This document shows, piece by piece, positions 60,884 to 64,000 of a DNA stretch of 64,000 bases. The stretch is from Actinomyces oricola (GTDB lineage Bacteria > Actinomycetota > Actinomycetes > Actinomycetales > Actinomycetaceae). How positions within the stretch are numbered: the stretch's first letter is position 1; every line of letters begins with the position of its first letter. The notes beneath the pieces were generated by a model, which was not told where the DNA came from, searched no databases, and worked only from the letters and a program-made list of their open reading frames with translations. A program made the translations under genes and the position numbers. The stretch covers positions 1 through 64,000 of the forward strand of contig NZ_RYFV01000004.1 in assembly GCF_004104015.1 (NCBI RefSeq). Direction: 5' to 3'.

Positions 60884-60973
60884 TGCGACGAGATCGCCCG
60901 CCGCCATCCTCCTCGAGCCTGAAACCGGTGCAATGCCGGCCGGGCGCTACCCCAATGCCACCGACCCCACGGA

Positions 60974-62098
60974 TCATGCCCTTTCCAGGGACCACGGCGT
61001 AATGGACCCCAGCCCCTTGGCGACCACCTCGTGGCACCGGCGCACCCGGTACAGGGAGGAGGCGGGGGTGTCCTGCAGGGCCCGGGCGGTGGGCTCGTCC
61101 ATGCGAATACCCCCCGGTTCGGCAGTGTCAACCAGCCTGGAGGCGAGGTTGACGGTGGGGCCGAAGACGTCCCCGGAGCGGGAGACCACGCGCCCCTCGA
61201 CAAGACTGGCGCGCACTCGCATGGTCTCCGGCCCCGACTGGAGTTCAGCGACCAGGGCGGTCACGACATCGGCGGCAATGGTCAGGTCATCGGAGATGTA
61301 CATGACGGCGTCACCAATGGTCTTGACCACGCGGGCGCCCCGGGAGGTCACCACGTCGCGGGCCTTGGACTCGAAATCCTCCAGCATGGTGGATAGCTCC
61401 CGGCGCCCCATGGTCTGGGCGCGCTGGGTGAAGGAGACAATGTCAACGAAGCCCAGGGAGCGGGTCAGCGGATACATGTCGGGCCCGGCCTCCTCCCGGC
61501 CGCGCTGCGCCACCTCCCCGTTGGTGCGCCCAATGAGGGAGGCCAGGTGACGGCGCCACACGTAGGTCAGTTGGGCCGACAGTGAATCGATCATCTCGTC
61601 AATGTGGTCCAGGGCCACCAGCCGAGCGGAGGTGTCGTCGAGGTGGAGGCGCTGGGAAATGTCAGCCACGACCGTCTCGAACTGCCACAGCACCAGACGG
61701 TCCATGGTGTAGGACTGGGCGCGCAGGAGCTCCATAACGCTGGCGGCGCCCAGGCCGCCGCCGGGGGCGCTGGTGGAGGGCTTCCCGTCGTCGTTCTCGT
61801 CAATGAGCTCGGCCACGCCGCGCAGGGCCTGCACGTCGGCGTCAGTGAAGCGCACCAAGTCGACGGAGACGTCAGCAAAGCCCATGGCCCGCCAGAAGCG
61901 GCACGCCAGTTCCAGGCTGGTACCGGCGCGCTCAGCGACCTGCCGCAGCGCAAGCTCAGGATCGCCGCCCAGAAGCAGCCGCTCGTGCCCGGTGACGGTG
62001 GCCCAGTCATCCGGCTCGGGCAGGGCGGTGCCATCGGGGGCTACGGCAGTCGTGTACTTCTTCTTCGCTTCCTCCAGGGGTATCTGTACGTCACTCAC
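60974..62098 (-). CDS. Class III adenylate cyclase with Rv1264-like regulatory domain
   Basis: A 374-residue soluble enzyme that makes cyclic AMP from ATP. Residues 1-190 resemble the autoinhibitory pH-sensing half of mycobacterial Rv1264 (LELACRFWRAMGF, RFTDADVQALRG). Residues about 200-360 are the catalytic domain: LGFVDIVSFT with the first metal Asp, KTIGDAVMY with the second, and GDVFGPTVNLASRL. GTG 62098 is chosen because TACTCT is 6 bases upstream. The homology implies activation by acid, which would suit an oral organism; this is inference. Confidence 0.9.
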   Translation of the reverse strand: MSDVQIPLEEAKKKYTTAVAPDGTALPEPDDWATVTGHERLLLGGDPELALRQVAERAGTSLELACRFWRAMGFADVSVDLVRFTDADVQALRGVAELIDENDDGKPSTSAPGGGLGAASVMELLRAQSYTMDRLVLWQFETVVADISQRLHLDDTSARLVALDHIDEMIDSLSAQLTYVWRRHLASLIGRTNGEVAQRGREEAGPDMYPLTRSLGFVDIVSFTQRAQTMGRRELSTMLEDFESKARDVVTSRGARVVKTIGDAVMYISDDLTIAADVVTALVAELQSGPETMRVRASLVEGRVVSRSGDVFGPTVNLASRLVDTAEPGGIRMDEPTARALQDTPASSLYRVRRCHEVVAKGLGSITPWSLERA

Positions 62099-62104
62099 CG
62101 CGAC

Positions 62105-62110
62105 AGAGTA
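62105..62110 (-). promoter_or_regulatory. -10 element of leaderless cyclase gene
   Basis: TACTCT on the minus strand, 6 bases before the GTG at 62098. Confidence 0.45.
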
Positions 62111-62186
62111 GCGCACGTCACAGCCAAACGCTTACTGGGGCGCCCGGTGGCGGAAAACCTACCCATAACGCCCGGTCGCCGGCTTC

Positions 62187-63110
62187 TCAGGGCAGTGCGC
62201 GCAGCAGGCTCACCTCACCGGCGCTCACCGTGGTGAGGGGCCTCCCGCCGTCAGCGCTCAGCACCAGCCCGGGACGCAGGTCCACGGCCAAACCGGTGCA
62301 CTCCCCGGCCGGCGTAGTAACACTGACCTGCTGACCCAGGGTGGTGCAGGCCTCTCGCAGCCGCCGCCCTAGAGCACCGGCCCCGGCGTCCGGGTCGCCC
62401 TGCGCGCTCTCCCACTGCCCCACGACGGCGGCGAGGGCGTCGGCCAGGACACTGAGCACCTCGCCCGACGCGGCCTCGACACCCAGGGAGGCCAGTGAGG
62501 CGGCCCAGGGGACGGGAAGATCCTGGATGGGCTGAGCGATATTGACCCCGACGCCCAGGACGACGACGGGCGCCTCCTCGCGTCGCCGCGGCGCCCGTGC
62601 AGCCGGCCCCAGGGCGGGGGCGATGAGTTCAGTCAGGATCCCGGCGAGCTTGCGAGTGCGTCCCCAACCGGGGACGTCCGCGGTCTTGGCGGTGGCACCC
62701 GCCCCTTCACCGACTGGGAATGAGACCGGAATGGTGACGACATCATTGGGCCACTTGGTGCCCACCTCCCAGTCGGTTCCTCTCAGGAGAGGAGCCAGGG
62801 CGTCGCACACTGCCAGCCCCGCCAGCAGCGGCAGCCAGTCCAGGCGGGCGGTGGGGACCAGGGGCCGCAGCACGAAGGAGACGGTCAGCGCGCCTTGGGC
62901 GGGAGTGCGCCACACGCGGCCCGCCCGTCCTCTCCCCGCGGTTTGGTGGAGGGCGCGCAGGGCGGACAGGTGGGGCCAGGCGGCGGCGCCGGCGGGATTG
63001 AGGGCCCCGGTTGTGTCGGTCAGGGCTCGGCGCAGGTCCTCATTGGTGGAGCCGGTGCGCTCCACGGTGACCAGGCGGCTCAGTGCTGCGGGGGTCTCCT
63101 GGGGGCTCAT
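62187..63110 (-). CDS. birA: Biotin--protein ligase (monofunctional)
   Basis: A 307-residue enzyme that activates biotin and attaches it to carboxylase carrier proteins. ERTGSTNEDLR, TAGRGRAGRVW (biotinyl-adenylate loop), GALTVSFVLRP and GTKWPNDV (catalytic Lys region) are the core motifs, with a small C-terminal beta domain. No N-terminal HTH is present, so it is not a biotin repressor. ATG 63110 has TAGGCT 6 bases upstream. An insertion of about 40 residues follows WPNDV, longer than in E. coli BirA. Confidence 0.93.
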   Translation of the reverse strand: MSPQETPAALSRLVTVERTGSTNEDLRRALTDTTGALNPAGAAAWPHLSALRALHQTAGRGRAGRVWRTPAQGALTVSFVLRPLVPTARLDWLPLLAGLAVCDALAPLLRGTDWEVGTKWPNDVVTIPVSFPVGEGAGATAKTADVPGWGRTRKLAGILTELIAPALGPAARAPRRREEAPVVVLGVGVNIAQPIQDLPVPWAASLASLGVEAASGEVLSVLADALAAVVGQWESAQGDPDAGAGALGRRLREACTTLGQQVSVTTPAGECTGLAVDLRPGLVLSADGGRPLTTVSAGEVSLLRALP

Positions 63111-63116
63111 GGGCCG

Positions 63117-63122
63117 AGCCTA
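63117..63122 (-). promoter_or_regulatory. -10 element of leaderless birA
   Basis: TAGGCT on the minus strand, 6 bases before the ATG at 63110. Confidence 0.45.
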
Positions 63123-63321
63123 AAGGCGCTGTGGCGGAAGTTCGGGGATTGACTCCGGATTCGAACCGGCCCCGGGCCCCAAGGGCGCGGGCGGCGGCGG
63201 GCCGGGTCCGGGCCGCACCCCCGCCACGGCCCGGACCTCAAGGGCCCGGGCCGACGGCGCGGATCAGTCACCGCGGGCCGGCGGCCGGATCAGTCACCGC
63301 GGGCCGGCGGCGCGGGCCGGT

Positions 63322-63327
63322 TAAAGT
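63322..63327 (+). promoter_or_regulatory. -10 element of maf-like gene
   Basis: TAAAGT, 6 bases before the GTG at 63334. The intervening GGAGGG resembles an SD but abuts the start codon. Confidence 0.4.
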
Positions 63328-63333
63328 GGAGGG

Positions 63334-63969
63334 GTGATCTGCCTGGCCTCGAAGTCTCCCGGCCGCCTGGCCACCTTGCGCGCCGCAGGCGTTGACCCTC
63401 TGGTCCGGGTTTCGACCGTGGATGAGGCGGCCGTCCTGGCCGCCCTGGCGTCGAGCCGGGTCCAGGAGGGCCGCCCCGCCCCGGGGCCGGCGGAGCAGGT
63501 CCAGGAGTTGGCCCTGGCCAAGGCGGGCGAGGTGGCGGCCCGCACGCTGCCGACAGAGGCCGAGGTGGTGGTGGGCTGCGATTCCATGCTGGAGATCGAC
63601 GGCCGGGCGGTGGGCAAGCCCCGCACCCCTGAGCGGGCCCGCGAATGCTGGCTGGCAATGCGCGGGCGCAGCGGGGTTCTGCACTCGGGTCACGCCCTGG
63701 TGCGCACCGAAGACGGGGAGCGGGCCCTGGGGGTGTCCTCGACCGTGGTGCGCTTCGGATGCCCGACGTTGGAGGAGATCGACGCCTACATTGCCACGGG
63801 GGAGCCGTTGTGGTGCGCGGGGGCGTTCACCATTGACGGCCTGGGAGGGGCGTTCATTGAGGGCGTTGATGGGGACCCGCATGGGGTTGTGGGCCTGTCC
63901 CTGCCGCTGCTGCGCAGATTGCTGGCCGGGCTCGGGGTGCGTTGGACGGCCCTGTGGGCGCGGGACTGA
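63334..63969 (+). CDS. maf: Maf-like nucleoside triphosphate pyrophosphatase
   Basis: A 211-residue house-cleaning enzyme that hydrolyses non-canonical or damaged nucleotides. ICLASKSPGRLATLRAAGV at the N-terminus, then VVGCDSMLEIDG with the metal-binding Asp, KPRTPERARE, and GAFTIDGLGGAFIEGVDGDP followed by HGVVGLSLPLL match the family. The variant SPGR in place of the common SPRR leaves one conserved Arg. Divergent from birA. The start is GTG 63334. Confidence 0.9.
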   Translation: MICLASKSPGRLATLRAAGVDPLVRVSTVDEAAVLAALASSRVQEGRPAPGPAEQVQELALAKAGEVAARTLPTEAEVVVGCDSMLEIDGRAVGKPRTPERARECWLAMRGRSGVLHSGHALVRTEDGERALGVSSTVVRFGCPTLEEIDAYIATGEPLWCAGAFTIDGLGGAFIEGVDGDPHGVVGLSLPLLRRLLAGLGVRWTALWARD

Positions 63970-64000
63970 CCCGGCGGGCCGGGTGGCGCGCAGGGAGTCT

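Noticed and set aside
63150-63175. T-arm-like GGTTCGAATCC on the minus strand, suggesting a tRNA
   Set aside because: It is part of a short CCGG...CCGG palindrome. Neither strand shows matching acceptor, D or anticodon stems around it, only GC-rich low-complexity sequence.

Overview
The window is high-GC (roughly 70 percent by eye) actinobacterial DNA. Gene content, RmlC-RmlD fusion, SD-led operons mixed with apparently leaderless genes, and codon use fit an Actinomyces-like member of the Actinomycetaceae; this is inference from sequence alone. Almost all of it is one very large cell-surface polysaccharide locus of about 49 kb, followed by purine synthesis, membrane-protein and regulatory housekeeping genes.

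Layout. 1-3105: remains of two insertion sequences and a visibly lower-GC (about 50 percent) three-gene ABC exporter/immunity cassette, which looks acquired. 3527-12033: a glycosyltransferase/DUF2304 pair, then a minus-strand operon for phosphocholine decoration: a three-domain regulator-cytidylyltransferase-choline kinase fusion (LicC+LicA), a LicB-type transporter, two LicD phosphocholine transferases, a flippase and a glycosyltransferase. 12290-25424: dTDP-rhamnose genes (rmlCD fusion, rmlB), a Wzm/Wzt ABC polysaccharide exporter, a small coiled-coil protein, RgpF and RgpF-WbsX proteins, a rhamnosyltransferase-like GT2 and large membrane proteins. 25552-27777: a secreted amidase carrying nine choline-binding-type repeats. 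28105-49954: three related multi-spanning membrane proteins, a complete set of enzymes for a 2,3-diacetamido uronic acid sugar nucleotide (WbpA/B/E/D/I-like), an asparagine-synthetase-like amidotransferase homologue, a second flippase, five glycosyltransferases, and a second GT2/DUF2304 pair. 50143-52914: two LytR-CpsA-Psr enzymes that would attach the glycan to peptidoglycan. 52998-63969: galE, purE, purK, a PIG-V-like membrane protein, GtrA, DedA, a two-component system, an Rv1264-like class III adenylyl cyclase, biotin-protein ligase and Maf.

How it fits together. Rhamnose and diacetamido-uronate precursors are made and assembled by the GTs. Chains leave either through Wzm/Wzt or through the two Wzx-type flippases, and are anchored by the LCP proteins. 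The Lic proteins would put phosphocholine on one of these glycans, and the amidase's choline-binding repeats would dock onto it. That closed loop (make choline mark, display it, read it) is familiar from pneumococcus; finding the whole set inside an actinobacterial glycan locus is the most interesting feature here.

Not seen in the window: rmlA, a recognisable initiating phosphoglycosyltransferase, an obvious Wzy polymerase, tRNA or rRNA genes, and CRISPR arrays.
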